From the NCBI GenBank assembly GCA_015075275.1, contig JABTUU010000001.1, positions 620,001 through 684,000 of the forward strand: 64,000 nt of DNA, read 5' to 3'. Positions 19,176 through 27,577 of this stretch are shown piece after piece; the stretch's first letter is position 1; each line of letters starts with the position of its first letter. The notes beneath the pieces were generated by a model. The model searched no databases. It was not told where the DNA came from and worked only from the letters and a program-made list of their open reading frames with translations. The DNA is from Anaerolineales bacterium (GTDB lineage Bacteria > Chloroflexota > Anaerolineae > Anaerolineales > Villigracilaceae). The position numbers were made by a program, and so were the translations under genes.

Positions 19176-20642
19176 CTATTTTTTATCCGTATGCGCGTTC
19201 CACACAGTCCATGTTCTTCCGTCGCGCGCCAGCAGCGCATCCGCTTTGGCGGGACCCCACGAGCCGATCTCATACGTATCGAGCGTCTGATGCGACGCGT
19301 TCCATGCTTCAAGGATGGGATCGATCAACCCCCAAGCGGCTTCCACCTCGTCGGCGCGCGTGAAGAGCGAAGCGTCGCCGGAGATCGTATCCAGCAACAG
19401 GCGTTCATAGGCTTCAGGCAGCGCCGTCTTGGTGAATGAATCAGCGTAGTGAAATTCCATATCTACCGAACGCGTCTCTGAGATCGTATCGGGAACTTTC
19501 GCCTCAAAGCGCCAATGAACGCCTTCGTCGGGCTGTAAGTAAAGAATGAGCGCGTTGGGATTAGGTCCGCCGTTCGCCCCATTGAAGAGTAAGTGCGGCG
19601 GCTCTTTGAACTGAATGACAATCTGACTTAATTTCTCTTTCAACGCTTTGCCAGATCGCAAATAGAACGGAACGCCCTGCCAGCGCCAATTATCCACGTG
19701 TAGTTTGAGCGCGGCGAACGTGGGCGTCTTCGATTCGGGATTCACACCGTCTTCTTGCAAATAGCCTCGATACTGTGCGCGGACTGTGTTTTTAGACGCC
19801 GCCTCCATATTTATTGGACGGATCGAGGCTAAGACCTTGACCTTTTCATTCCGCAATGCGTTCGCTTCGAACGCCGACGGCGGTTCCATCGCCACCAGCG
19901 ACAGCAATTGCAATAGATGATTTTGAAACATATCGCGCATGACGCCCACGCTATCGTAAAAACGAGCGCGATGTTCCACGCCGACCTTTTCTGCGACGGT
20001 GATCTCCACATGGTCAATGTAGTTGCGATTCCACAACGGCTCGAAGATCGTATTGGCGAACCGTGCCACCAGGATATTTTGCACGGTTTCCTTGCCGAGG
20101 TAATGATCAATGCGGTAGATTTGATTCTCGCTCAGCGTCTTATGAATTTGCCGATTCAAGCTTTGCGCTGAAACAAGGTCGGCGCCGAAGGGTTTTTCGA
20201 TCACCACGCGCCGCCAACCGCCGCGTTCGTTAAGCTGCCCGGTCGCCCCCAGCAAGTCAATAATATTGGGGTACACGGAAGGCGGCGTCGCCATATAGTA
20301 AATGCGGTTGTCCGCGCCGTTTTCCAATTTGCTTATTTCCGCGTCGAGCGTTTCAAAGTCGGCGAGCTGATCGTATTTGCCCTGCAGGTAGAAAATAGTT
20401 TCCGCAAAAGCCGCCCATTGTTCAGGTTGAAACTCGAGAGCAGCGAACTGCCGAATGCCATGCTCTAAATGTGCGCGAAAGGCTTCATGGGTGTAAGCGG
20501 TTCCGCCATAGCCGAGGATGCGAACTTGTTTGGGCGCGCGTCCCTTGCGGCATAAATTGAACAGCGAAGGGATGAGTTTGCGCCGAGTAAGATCGCCCGA
20601 CGCTCCGAAGATGATGATGGAAGTAGGAAGCCCGTTGCCCAT
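19176..20642 (-). CDS. zwf: glucose-6-phosphate 1-dehydrogenase
   Basis: First enzyme of the oxidative pentose phosphate pathway: oxidises glucose 6-phosphate to 6-phosphogluconolactone with NADP+ (or NAD+). The 488-residue length is normal. The nucleotide-binding motif is FGASGDLTRRKL near residue 10; the active-site motif is RIDHYLGKETVQN, with its catalytic histidine paired with the later EITVAEKVGVEHRARFYD region. It is last in the minus-strand run plsC-pgl-gnd-zwf, 11 bp after gnd, so all three oxidative steps are encoded together. The start is at 20642, with GAGAAGG just upstream. Confidence 0.97.
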   Translation of the reverse strand: MGNGLPTSIIIFGASGDLTRRKLIPSLFNLCRKGRAPKQVRILGYGGTAYTHEAFRAHLEHGIRQFAALEFQPEQWAAFAETIFYLQGKYDQLADFETLDAEISKLENGADNRIYYMATPPSVYPNIIDLLGATGQLNERGGWRRVVIEKPFGADLVSAQSLNRQIHKTLSENQIYRIDHYLGKETVQNILVARFANTIFEPLWNRNYIDHVEITVAEKVGVEHRARFYDSVGVMRDMFQNHLLQLLSLVAMEPPSAFEANALRNEKVKVLASIRPINMEAASKNTVRAQYRGYLQEDGVNPESKTPTFAALKLHVDNWRWQGVPFYLRSGKALKEKLSQIVIQFKEPPHLLFNGANGGPNPNALILYLQPDEGVHWRFEAKVPDTISETRSVDMEFHYADSFTKTALPEAYERLLLDTISGDASLFTRADEVEAAWGLIDPILEAWNASHQTLDTYEIGSWGPAKADALLARDGRTWTVWNAHTDKK

Positions 20643-20653
20643 ACCTTCTCTTG

Positions 20654-21562
20654 TTATTCTTCTTTCTTCACTGCATGACCGCCAAACTGATTGCGCAGCG
20701 CCGATAACATGCGCGCCGTGAAATTCTCCTCGTCGCGGCTGGCGAGGCGCATTTGCAATGCCAGCGTCAGCACGGGCGCGGGTACGTTAAGATCAATTGA
20801 TTCGAAGACCGTCCACCTGCCTTCGCCTGAATCCGCTACCCAAGGTTTAATATCAGACAGATCGGAATCGTTATCCAACGCGCGCGCGGCAAGGTCGAGC
20901 AGCCACGAACGCACCACACTGCCGTATTGCCAAATATGCGAAATCTGCGCAAGGTCCAGCCCAAACTCTTCCTTTGCTTTGATCACGCTAAACCCTTCCG
21001 CGTAGGCTTGCATCATGCCATACTCAATGCCGTTGTGGACCATTTTGACGAAATGTCCCGCGCCGTATGGACCGACATGCCCCCAACCTTTATCTGCGGC
21101 GGGAGCCAGCGTTTCGAAAATCGAACGCGTCTTTTCCACGACTTCGGGTTTGCCTCCAACCATCAGGCTATAGCCTTCTTGCAAGCCCCATACCCCGCCG
21201 CTTGTGCCGCAATCTATAAATTCGATGTCCTTTTCCGCGAGCATTGCGGCGTGGCGAATGGAGTCTTTGTAATTTGAATTGCCGCCATCAATGACAATAT
21301 CGCCTCGCGATAGCGTCTCAGACAGCGTGCGTATCGTGTCGTTTGTTGGCTGCCCTGCGGGGATCATCGTCCATACTATGCGCGGCGCATTCAGCTTTCC
21401 GATCGCTTCCGTTAGCGAGTTCGCGCCTTCCGCGCCGATTTTGATCGCCTCGTCCACGTTAGCGGCGGCGCGGTCATAACCTATTACGCGATGACCGCCG
21501 CGCAATAAGCGCGCGGTCATATTCAAGCCCATCTTTCCCAATCCGATCATTACAATTTCCAT
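20654..21562 (-). CDS. gnd: 6-phosphogluconate dehydrogenase, decarboxylating, short form
   Basis: Oxidises and decarboxylates 6-phosphogluconate to ribulose 5-phosphate. The protein has 302 residues, the length of the short GntZ/YqeC-type enzymes that commonly prefer NAD+, not the roughly 470-residue NADP+ form. The Rossmann motif is MIGLGKMGLNMTARL; the substrate motif GGTSGGVWGLQEG appears here as CGTSGGVWGLQEGYSLMVGG, with the catalytic lysine in HFVKMVHNGIEYGMMQ. A good AAAGGAAACACC site precedes the ATG. It lies between pgl and zwf. Confidence 0.95.
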   Translation of the reverse strand: MEIVMIGLGKMGLNMTARLLRGGHRVIGYDRAAANVDEAIKIGAEGANSLTEAIGKLNAPRIVWTMIPAGQPTNDTIRTLSETLSRGDIVIDGGNSNYKDSIRHAAMLAEKDIEFIDCGTSGGVWGLQEGYSLMVGGKPEVVEKTRSIFETLAPAADKGWGHVGPYGAGHFVKMVHNGIEYGMMQAYAEGFSVIKAKEEFGLDLAQISHIWQYGSVVRSWLLDLAARALDNDSDLSDIKPWVADSGEGRWTVFESIDLNVPAPVLTLALQMRLASRDEENFTARMLSALRNQFGGHAVKKEE

Positions 21563-21627
21563 GGTGTTTCCTTTCAGTGCATGTTCTGTTTATCAGAAGG
21601 ATAGAGCGGCTTTATCTTACTGAGATG

Positions 21628-22392
21628 TTATCCTTCGCAGAAATTCAACCCCCTGAGATTTCTTGACAGCCGGCTCGCCGCCGCTTCGTCTATCAACCAA
21701 ATAGACTGACCATTTTGCGGGTCAATGCGTTGTGCGGGATAAATCTCTGGGTCGTATCTGTCGCTCAAAATCTTCGCCAAAATATCCGCCTTCTTCTCGC
21801 CTGTCGCCATGAAAACAACCGTCTGTGCTCGGTTGAAGACCATTTGCGTTAAAGTGACTCGATTGGCGGGACGATCTCGATAGTTCGCAGTTACGGCGAT
21901 TACCGGTTCGCGCGCTTGCACAGGTGAGTGTGGGAATAGGGAGGCGGTGTGACCGTCTTCGCCCACGCCGAGGTAGACGAGATCTAATGCGGGAAAATCT
22001 AAGCCTGGGGGGGCGAATGTTTTCAGAAGCCCTGCATACTCTTGAGCCGCCGAACTCGGATCAAGTTCGCCTTTGATGCGGTGTGCATTTTCTTTAGGGA
22101 TGGCGACTTTGGAGAGCAACGCCTCGTCTGCCTGACGATAATTGCTGCCCGGTTTGGCCGGTGAGACGCAGCGTTCATCGCCCCAGAAGAGGTGAATTTG
22201 ATTCCAGCGGATTTCTTTGCGGTAATCCGATGCCAGCAACTGAAAGAGACGTTCCGGTGTGCCGCCTCCGCTTAACGCGATGAGACAGCGACCTCGTTCA
22301 TGAATCGCCTGATCGGACTTTTCTTTGAATAATGTCGCCGCGCGGTGGCTTAAACTCTCGGGTTCTTTGAAGATAAAAATATCAGGCTTCAT
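21628..22392 (-). CDS. pgl: 6-phosphogluconolactonase
   Basis: Hydrolyses 6-phosphogluconolactone to 6-phosphogluconate, the step between Zwf and Gnd. The 254-residue protein, counted from the ATG at 22392, has the DevB/SOL motifs: ALSGGGTPERLFQLLA, HLFWGDERCVSP and GVGEDGHTASLFPHS. An upstream in-frame ATG at 22452 would place 20 residues inside the preceding gene and is unlikely. The chosen start overlaps the end of the acyltransferase gene by 11 bases, suggesting coupled translation. Confidence 0.95.
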   Translation of the reverse strand: MKPDIFIFKEPESLSHRAATLFKEKSDQAIHERGRCLIALSGGGTPERLFQLLASDYRKEIRWNQIHLFWGDERCVSPAKPGSNYRQADEALLSKVAIPKENAHRIKGELDPSSAAQEYAGLLKTFAPPGLDFPALDLVYLGVGEDGHTASLFPHSPVQAREPVIAVTANYRDRPANRVTLTQMVFNRAQTVVFMATGEKKADILAKILSDRYDPEIYPAQRIDPQNGQSIWLIDEAAASRLSRNLRGLNFCEG

Positions 22393-23272
22393 CGGCTTGC
22401 CGTCCCAAATGCTGCGCAAGGACGCGCTGCGCAGCATGTTCGATATCGGCAAGCATATCAGCGTGATCTACCCCTTGAACGATTTCGCCGAATGTCGCTC
22501 GCGGCGCAAGATCATACAATTGTTTGCCGCGCAAAATTTGACGAGTCACTTGATAAATGAACGCCAGCCGTTGACGGTTTGCCCGCGATCTTCGAAATCG
22601 TGTGAACGGGTTCTTCATCGCTGAAGGCGCGATCACCCCGCTGACGATAGTGACGACGACCTTCAGGTCGGGTACGCGCTTGAGGAAAACTTCCAGGCTG
22701 CGCGACCAGCGGTGAAATTCGCTATCCGCGTGCGGCATAAATTCGGGATCAGGCTCGATGTCGCCAAGCGGAAAAAGGATCATTCCGCCGCCGCTTTGTA
22801 AGTGACGCAAGCTTTCGCGAACGATCCACATCCTGCCGGAAGCGTCGCTTTTTGGAGGCGCGAAAAGAAATTGCTTGCGCGCATTCGGCATATGCCGAAG
22901 GAAGTCAACGTCTCCGATAATGAACTTGATGTCGTCGCGCGTAGAGTGAGCAGCGATGACGACTGCGTCAATTGAGCCGGGGTGATTGGCGGCGATGATG
23001 AATGGACCGCTGGCGGGGATGTGTTCAGCGCCGCGCGCGCTATGCGATTTGGTGAAATACGGCAATAACCAACGCGCCCCGGCGGCGAGTCCCTCCGCGC
23101 CGATAGCGCGATCCAACCCTAGAATAATTTGCGCGCCGTAGCGAATGGCTTTCCCAAAAACAAATTCGAAGAGTCGGCGGGAATAAGGAGTCAGTTTAAG
23201 GGCGAACGTCTTGCTTATTCCCAGAAGCAGCGTTTCGTGGAGAAGTTCAGCGTCTGATGCGGTCTGAGTCAT
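22382..23272 (-). CDS. PlsC-type lysophospholipid acyltransferase family protein
   Basis: A 296-residue protein with the acyltransferase motif NHPGSID (NHxxxxD type) around residue 95 and the later FPLGDIEPDPE region, in the FPEG-like position. Enzymes of this family acylate glycerol phosphate or related lipids at the membrane. It leads the minus-strand run before pgl. No purine-rich ribosome site is visible ahead of ATG 23272; the upstream 25 bases are pyrimidine-rich. Its substrate cannot be named from sequence. Confidence 0.82.
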   Translation of the reverse strand: MTQTASDAELLHETLLLGISKTFALKLTPYSRRLFEFVFGKAIRYGAQIILGLDRAIGAEGLAAGARWLLPYFTKSHSARGAEHIPASGPFIIAANHPGSIDAVVIAAHSTRDDIKFIIGDVDFLRHMPNARKQFLFAPPKSDASGRMWIVRESLRHLQSGGGMILFPLGDIEPDPEFMPHADSEFHRWSRSLEVFLKRVPDLKVVVTIVSGVIAPSAMKNPFTRFRRSRANRQRLAFIYQVTRQILRGKQLYDLAPRATFGEIVQGVDHADMLADIEHAAQRVLAQHLGRQADEA

Positions 23273-23372
23273 GGCGAAGAAGGGAGAAGGCAGAAGAGGA
23301 TAAAAAATATGTCGCGATCAAGGCAATTGAGCGACTCGGTAGAGAAAGCGTGGAAGTTTTCGCCTTGTTGCT

Positions 23373-23401
23373 TTGACAATTCATCTGAGTTTGTTTACAA
23401 T
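23373..23401 (+). promoter_or_regulatory. sigma-70 type promoter of the EF-G paralogue
   Basis: Perfect TTGACA (23373-23378) and TACAAT (23396-23401) with a 17-base spacer, 44 bases before the ATG of the EF-G-like gene and divergent from the acyltransferase gene. Confidence 0.75.
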
Positions 23402-23444
23402 GATGCGACGTTTCATATCCCAACTGCATAGGAAGGGCTTTTCG

Positions 23445-25526
23445 ATGAAAGAGTATACCACCGAGTTTCTTCGCAATGTTGCGCTGGTATCGCATGGGGG
23501 AGCGGGAAAGACTATGTTGGCAGAATCGTTTTTGCGCGCATCGGGGGCGACTACGCGGCTTGGCAAAGTAGAAGACGGAACGACAATTTCAGATTATGAC
23601 GAAGAAGAACAGCGCCGCAAGATCTCGATCTATTCCAGCGTCGTTCCAATTGAATATCGCGATCACAAAATTAATGTAATTGACGCGCCGGGCTATGCTG
23701 ATTTTGTCGGCGAGATCGTCTCTGCGCTTGGCGTTGTAGACGGTGCAATCATCTTAGTAGACGCGGTATCCGGCATCGAAGTTGGCGCCGAGATCGCATG
23801 GCAATACTGCGAAGAGTTTAACTTGCCGCGCGCATTCGTCATTAATAAAATGGATCGCGATAACGCCGATTTCCAGAAGACGTACGCCGCCATCAAAGAA
23901 TTCGTAGAAGCGCAAGGTAAGCGCGTATTTCAAGCGCACCTCCCGATTGGCGAGAAGCAAGATTTCAAAGGCGTTGTTGATGTTGTAAATATGAAAGCTT
24001 ATGTAGGCGACGATAAGACTACAAGCGAAATTTCCGCCGAGTTGAAAGAAGTCGCGCATGCGATGCGACTTGAAGCGATGGAAGACGCCGCTGAAGGCGA
24101 AGATGAATTAATGGAGAAGTATCTCGACAGCGGTTCTCTTTCGGACGAAGAGATGATGCGCGGCTTAAGGAGCGTTGTCTCTTCTGGAGATTTCGCCCCT
24201 ATCTTCTGCGCCGCCGGCGGGCGCGAGATCGGCGCGGTCGCATTGCTGGACGCTATCGTTGACTTGATGCCGTCTCCTGTCAACAGCCCGAAGCGCGTCG
24301 CGCAGGGGAAAGATGGAGAAGAAGCATTGCAATTTATTGACAGCGAACCGCTCGCCGCGTATGTGTGGAAGACCACTGCCGATCCGTTCGTCGGGAAGAT
24401 GACTTACTTCCGCGTCTTGCAAGGCGTGATTCAGGCGGATATGCATGTGTGGAATCAAAATAAAGGCGCGGATGAACGTATGTCTGGGTTGCATTTCCAG
24501 CGCGGTAAGGAGGTTATCCCTGCCAAAGTGGCGCACGCTGGCGATATTGCAGTCGTTTCGAAATTGAGCGTAACGACGACGGGCGACACGTTCTGTGACA
24601 AAGGGCATCCGCTGACCGTTGAAAAACCCAAATTTCCCGCTGCCTTGTATCGCGTAGCCATTACTCCCAAGACTCAAGCTGACGCTGCGAAAATCTCGCC
24701 GACGTTGACTAAATTATGCGAGGAAGATCTGACGTTGACCTGGCAGAACGACATGATCACGCATGAGACCGTTTTACAAGGCATGGGCGATCAGCACGTG
24801 GAAGTGGCGCTTAACCGCGCGCAGACGAAATTTCAGGTGGGGTTGGCGGCTCACCAACCGAAGATTCCCTACCGCGAAGGAATTACGCGCAAAGCCTCCG
24901 CCCAGTATCGTCACAAGAAGCAAACTGGCGGCGCTGGTCAGTTCGGCGAAGTGCACCTTCGTATTGAACCGTTGCCAAGCGCCGATTTTGAATTCAGCGA
25001 TGAATTGGTGGGAATGAATCTCTCGCGATCTTATTTGCCTCCTATTGAGAAGAGCATTAAGGCTACGATGGAGCACGGCGCTTTTGCGGGTTATCCGATG
25101 AACAACGTCAAAGTGATCGTATATGACGGTAAGGAGCATGAGGTTGATTCCAAGCCGGTCGCTTTTGAGATCGCTGGGCGCGAAGCGTTCAAATTAGCGG
25201 TGCAAGATGCGGGTCCCGTGTTGTTTGAACCGATCATGACCGTGCGAATTACGATTCCAGACGCGAACATGGGCGATGTTATGAGCGATCTTAGCGTGCG
25301 GCGCGGCCGTGTGCAGGGAACGGAATCGGAGCATGGACGCACGGTCATAGTCGCGCAGGCGCCGATGGCGGAGATGGCGCGCTATACAACCCAGTTGCGC
25401 TCGTTAACGGGCGGTCGCGGTTACTTTACGATGGAACTTGATCGGTATGATGTTGTGCCTGCGCACATTGCCAGCCCGATTGTGGAAGCGCATAAGAAGG
25501 AAACGGAAGGCAAGAAAGAAGAATAG
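23445..25526 (+). CDS. fusA: elongation factor G paralogue (EF-G2 type)
   Basis: Five-domain translational GTPase of 693 residues. G motifs: SHGGAGKTMLAES (P-loop), DAPGYADF and NKMDRDNADF; the C-terminal domains include YRHKKQTGGAGQFGEVHLRIE. The P-loop has GGAGKT instead of the GHIDAGKTT of canonical EF-G, which places it with the EF-G2/FusA-like paralogues whose exact role (translocation under special conditions or recycling) is not fixed. ATG 23445 is chosen because AGGAAGGG stands before it and the sequence MKEYTTEFLRNVAL matches the family start; the in-frame TTG at 23373 lies within the promoter. A hairpin follows the stop. Confidence 0.92.
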   Translation: MKEYTTEFLRNVALVSHGGAGKTMLAESFLRASGATTRLGKVEDGTTISDYDEEEQRRKISIYSSVVPIEYRDHKINVIDAPGYADFVGEIVSALGVVDGAIILVDAVSGIEVGAEIAWQYCEEFNLPRAFVINKMDRDNADFQKTYAAIKEFVEAQGKRVFQAHLPIGEKQDFKGVVDVVNMKAYVGDDKTTSEISAELKEVAHAMRLEAMEDAAEGEDELMEKYLDSGSLSDEEMMRGLRSVVSSGDFAPIFCAAGGREIGAVALLDAIVDLMPSPVNSPKRVAQGKDGEEALQFIDSEPLAAYVWKTTADPFVGKMTYFRVLQGVIQADMHVWNQNKGADERMSGLHFQRGKEVIPAKVAHAGDIAVVSKLSVTTTGDTFCDKGHPLTVEKPKFPAALYRVAITPKTQADAAKISPTLTKLCEEDLTLTWQNDMITHETVLQGMGDQHVEVALNRAQTKFQVGLAAHQPKIPYREGITRKASAQYRHKKQTGGAGQFGEVHLRIEPLPSADFEFSDELVGMNLSRSYLPPIEKSIKATMEHGAFAGYPMNNVKVIVYDGKEHEVDSKPVAFEIAGREAFKLAVQDAGPVLFEPIMTVRITIPDANMGDVMSDLSVRRGRVQGTESEHGRTVIVAQAPMAEMARYTTQLRSLTGGRGYFTMELDRYDVVPAHIASPIVEAHKKETEGKKEE

Positions 25527-25537
25527 CGAGCGCAAGT

Positions 25538-25578
25538 AATTGATCAGAGGCTCTCCGAAAGAAAGCCTCTGATCAATT
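25538..25578 (+). terminator. hairpin terminator after the EF-G paralogue
   Basis: A perfect 15-bp stem, AATTGATCAGAGGCT with its complement, around an 11-base loop, 12 bases after the stop codon. The following AAATCTTTTCC gives only a weak U tract. Confidence 0.65.
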
Positions 25579-25656
25579 AAATCTTTTCCTGTCTCTCCGC
25601 AAGAAAATCGCATTTGTAAACGCGAGTATTATGTTATCCCAAAGCGGAAATCTACC

Positions 25657-25684
25657 TTGACGATCTCGATAAGAACTGTAAAAT
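25657..25684 (+). promoter_or_regulatory. promoter of a short RNA or leader
   Basis: TTGACG (25657-25662) and TAAAAT (25679-25684) with a 16-base spacer. The predicted start, about 25691, coincides with the first hairpin of the structured RNA candidate. Confidence 0.5.
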
Positions 25685-25690
25685 AGCGTT

Positions 25691-25853
25691 TCAAGCTATG
25701 AAAACGCTTAACCATTGCTTGTGTATCGGGCGGGGCTCGTAACCGCCGCCTGAGAGACAGATTGCATTCAATAGACCTCTAAGACGGCTGGACGACCTCC
25801 GCGTGCAAAATATACGACGTGTGGAGCTTGTTCGCCGTCTTTTTATTTGTCTG
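25691..25853 (+). ncRNA. structured small RNA or riboswitch-like leader, family unknown
   Basis: No open reading frame. Three stems can be drawn: AGCGTTT with AAACGCT (25687-25710), GGGCGG with CCGCC (25729-25750), and a long terminal hairpin AGACGGC with GCCGTCT, whose inner CTCC and GGAG also pair, ending in TTTTTA (25791-25848). A promoter lies just upstream, so it can be a free RNA of about 160 bases or the terminated leader of the sulfur operon that begins at 26097. It contains CTGAGA, as TPP riboswitches do, but lacks the rest of that consensus. Confidence 0.45.
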
Positions 25854-26083
25854 TGGTTGCTCTTGTTTAATTTAGGAGTTACGCAGTTGCGGATAAGATG
25901 TAGGTAGGATGTTTGAGGTAAGCACGGATAGCCTGATGAATAATGATTTATTTGACTTCAAACTAAGAGGCGTCAGTTTTCAAGTTTTCCGGGCTGCTAT
26001 ACCAACCGTCGAAAGCAGCCAGTTCTGGCGTAAAACCGCGTTCTTGGGCAGAAAGTTGAGCGCCCATACTTGCTTGAGAAATT
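25854..26083 (+). other. non-coding stretch before the sulfur operon, one hairpin
   Basis: No gene is recognised. GGCTGCT and AGCAGCC (about 25996-26020) can form a stem. The segment near 25870 reads GGAGTTACGCAG, similar to ends of some insertion sequences, but no partner end was found. It would form part of a long leader if transcription reads through the upstream terminator. Confidence 0.3.
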
Positions 26084-26096
26084 AGGAGATTTTAAT

Positions 26097-26345
26097 ATGC
26101 CCATTTTACGAATTCCAACCCCGTTGCGCGCTTATGTGAGCGGCGCGGGCGTTTCCGAGGCGTTGAGCGATCTCACGACTCAACGTTCCGTCATTAAGCC
26201 GCATTTATTTAATGGGAACGATGAACTGCGCCCATTTGTCAATCTCTTTATCGGTCAAGATAATATCGAAGATTTACAAGGGACTGCGACGTCGATTAAA
26301 GATGGAGAAGAGATCGCGTTTGTTCCATCTATTGCAGGAGGTTAA
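26097..26345 (+). CDS. cysO: MoaD/ThiS-family sulfur carrier protein (CysO-like)
   Basis: Small ubiquitin-like carrier of 82 residues ending in the required Gly-Gly (FVPSIAGG), which is adenylated and converted to a thiocarboxylate. The start is ATG 26097, with AGGAG nine bases upstream; an in-frame TTG at 26070 is unlikely. The next genes encode a MoeZ-like activating enzyme fused to rhodanese and a PLP-dependent cysteine synthase-type enzyme. In Mycobacterium the same trio (CysO, MoeZ, CysM) makes cysteine from a protein-bound thiocarboxylate, so that role is inferred here. A molybdopterin or thiamine role is the alternative. Confidence 0.82.
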   Translation: MPILRIPTPLRAYVSGAGVSEALSDLTTQRSVIKPHLFNGNDELRPFVNLFIGQDNIEDLQGTATSIKDGEEIAFVPSIAGG

Positions 26346-26346
26346 G

Positions 26347-27498
26347 ATGTTGCCAGAATTATCGCGCGAAGAGATTTTGCGTTATTCCCGTCATCTTTTG
26401 ATTCCCGAAGTGGGCTTGGAAGGTCAACGCAAGTTAAAGAATTCGTCGGCGTTGATTGTTGGCGTCGGCGGGCTCGGCTCGCCTGTGGCATTGTATCTCG
26501 CGGCGGCGGGCGTTGGGCGGCTCGGCATTGTAGACCACGACGCGGTTGATTCGTCGAACTTGCAACGGCAGGTAATTTTCGGAACTTCCTCTATTGGCAG
26601 GTTGAAAGTGGAGAGCGCGCGGAGTAAACTGCTTGATCTCAACTCCGATATTCAAGTGGACGCGTTCAACGAACCATTCACTTCAGGGAACGCGCTGCGC
26701 ATTGCGCGAGATTTCGATTTGATCCTCGATGGCACCGACAATTTTCCTACGCGTTATCTCACTAACGATACGGCGGTCTTCCTCGGTAAGCCGAACGTCT
26801 ATGCTTCGATTTACCGCTTTGATGGACAAGTCAGCGTTTTCTACGCTAAGGAGGGACCGTGCTATCGCTGCCTCTTCCCTGAACCGCCTCCGCCCGGACT
26901 CGTCCCTTCATGCGCCGAAGGCGGCGTTTTAGGCGTGTTGCCGGGAACGATCGGTATGCTTCAAGCCACTGAAGCGTTGAAACTTTTGCTTGGCATCGGC
27001 GAACCGTTAGTCGGAAAACTCTTGTTGTATAACGCGCTTGACATGTCGTTTGACTTTGTGAAATTGAAGAAGAATCCAAACTGTCGCGTATGTGGACCGA
27101 ACGCCGACGTCAAAGAATTGATTGATTACGAAGAATTCTGCGGTGCGCCGAGTCACGACCATGAGGAAGCCTTCGCTGACGCTCGTGTAGATATTACCGC
27201 ATCCGAACTTGCCGAGCGGATGAAGATAAATCATATTAAATTACTCGATGTTCGTGAACCGCATGAATTGGAGATTTCCAAATTGCCGAATGCGATCAAT
27301 ATTCCGCTGGGGCAATTGGCGGGTAGGCTCGTCGAGTTGGATAGCGCTGACGACATGGCGGTCTTTTGCAAGAGCGGAACGCGCTCCATGCGCGCGTTAG
27401 AATTGTTGTCTGGCGCGGGATTCAAGAAGGTGAGAAACCTTAAAGGCGGTATTAACGCCTGGGCGAAGGAAGTAGACGCGAGTTTGCCGATTTATTAA
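26347..27498 (+). CDS. moeZ: MoeZ-like adenylyltransferase/sulfurtransferase (ThiF fold plus rhodanese)
   Basis: A 383-residue fusion. Residues 1-250 are the E1-like domain: VGVGGLGSPVALYLAAAGVG binds ATP, DGTDNFPTRYL follows, and two Cys pairs (CYRCLFP and CRVCGP) bind zinc. Residues about 280-383 are a rhodanese domain with the active cysteine in FCKSGTRS. It adenylates the C-terminal glycine of the small carrier and passes sulfur to it. AGGAGG precedes ATG 26347; the carrier stop is one base upstream. An intrinsic terminator follows the gene. Confidence 0.92.
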   Translation: MLPELSREEILRYSRHLLIPEVGLEGQRKLKNSSALIVGVGGLGSPVALYLAAAGVGRLGIVDHDAVDSSNLQRQVIFGTSSIGRLKVESARSKLLDLNSDIQVDAFNEPFTSGNALRIARDFDLILDGTDNFPTRYLTNDTAVFLGKPNVYASIYRFDGQVSVFYAKEGPCYRCLFPEPPPPGLVPSCAEGGVLGVLPGTIGMLQATEALKLLLGIGEPLVGKLLLYNALDMSFDFVKLKKNPNCRVCGPNADVKELIDYEEFCGAPSHDHEEAFADARVDITASELAERMKINHIKLLDVREPHELEISKLPNAINIPLGQLAGRLVELDSADDMAVFCKSGTRSMRALELLSGAGFKKVRNLKGGINAWAKEVDASLPIY

Positions 27499-27500
27499 CG

Positions 27501-27537
27501 AGAACTCCGAAGCGTCAAAAATATGGGAGTTCTTTTT
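27501..27537 (+). terminator. intrinsic terminator after the MoeZ-like gene
   Basis: AGAACTCC (27501-27508) pairs with GGAGTTCT (27526-27533) and is followed by TTTTT. It separates the carrier/activator pair from the downstream PLP enzyme gene, 40 bases before its start, so it may only reduce read-through. Confidence 0.7.
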
Positions 27538-27577
27538 CATGGAGTACAATACTCCTATCCAAACCAAAGGAGCGAGA

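Noticed and set aside
25720-25800. TPP riboswitch
   Set aside because: CTGAGA is present and a ThiS-like gene follows, but the second conserved arm (ACCTGA..TAATGCCAGCG) and the closing helix are absent.
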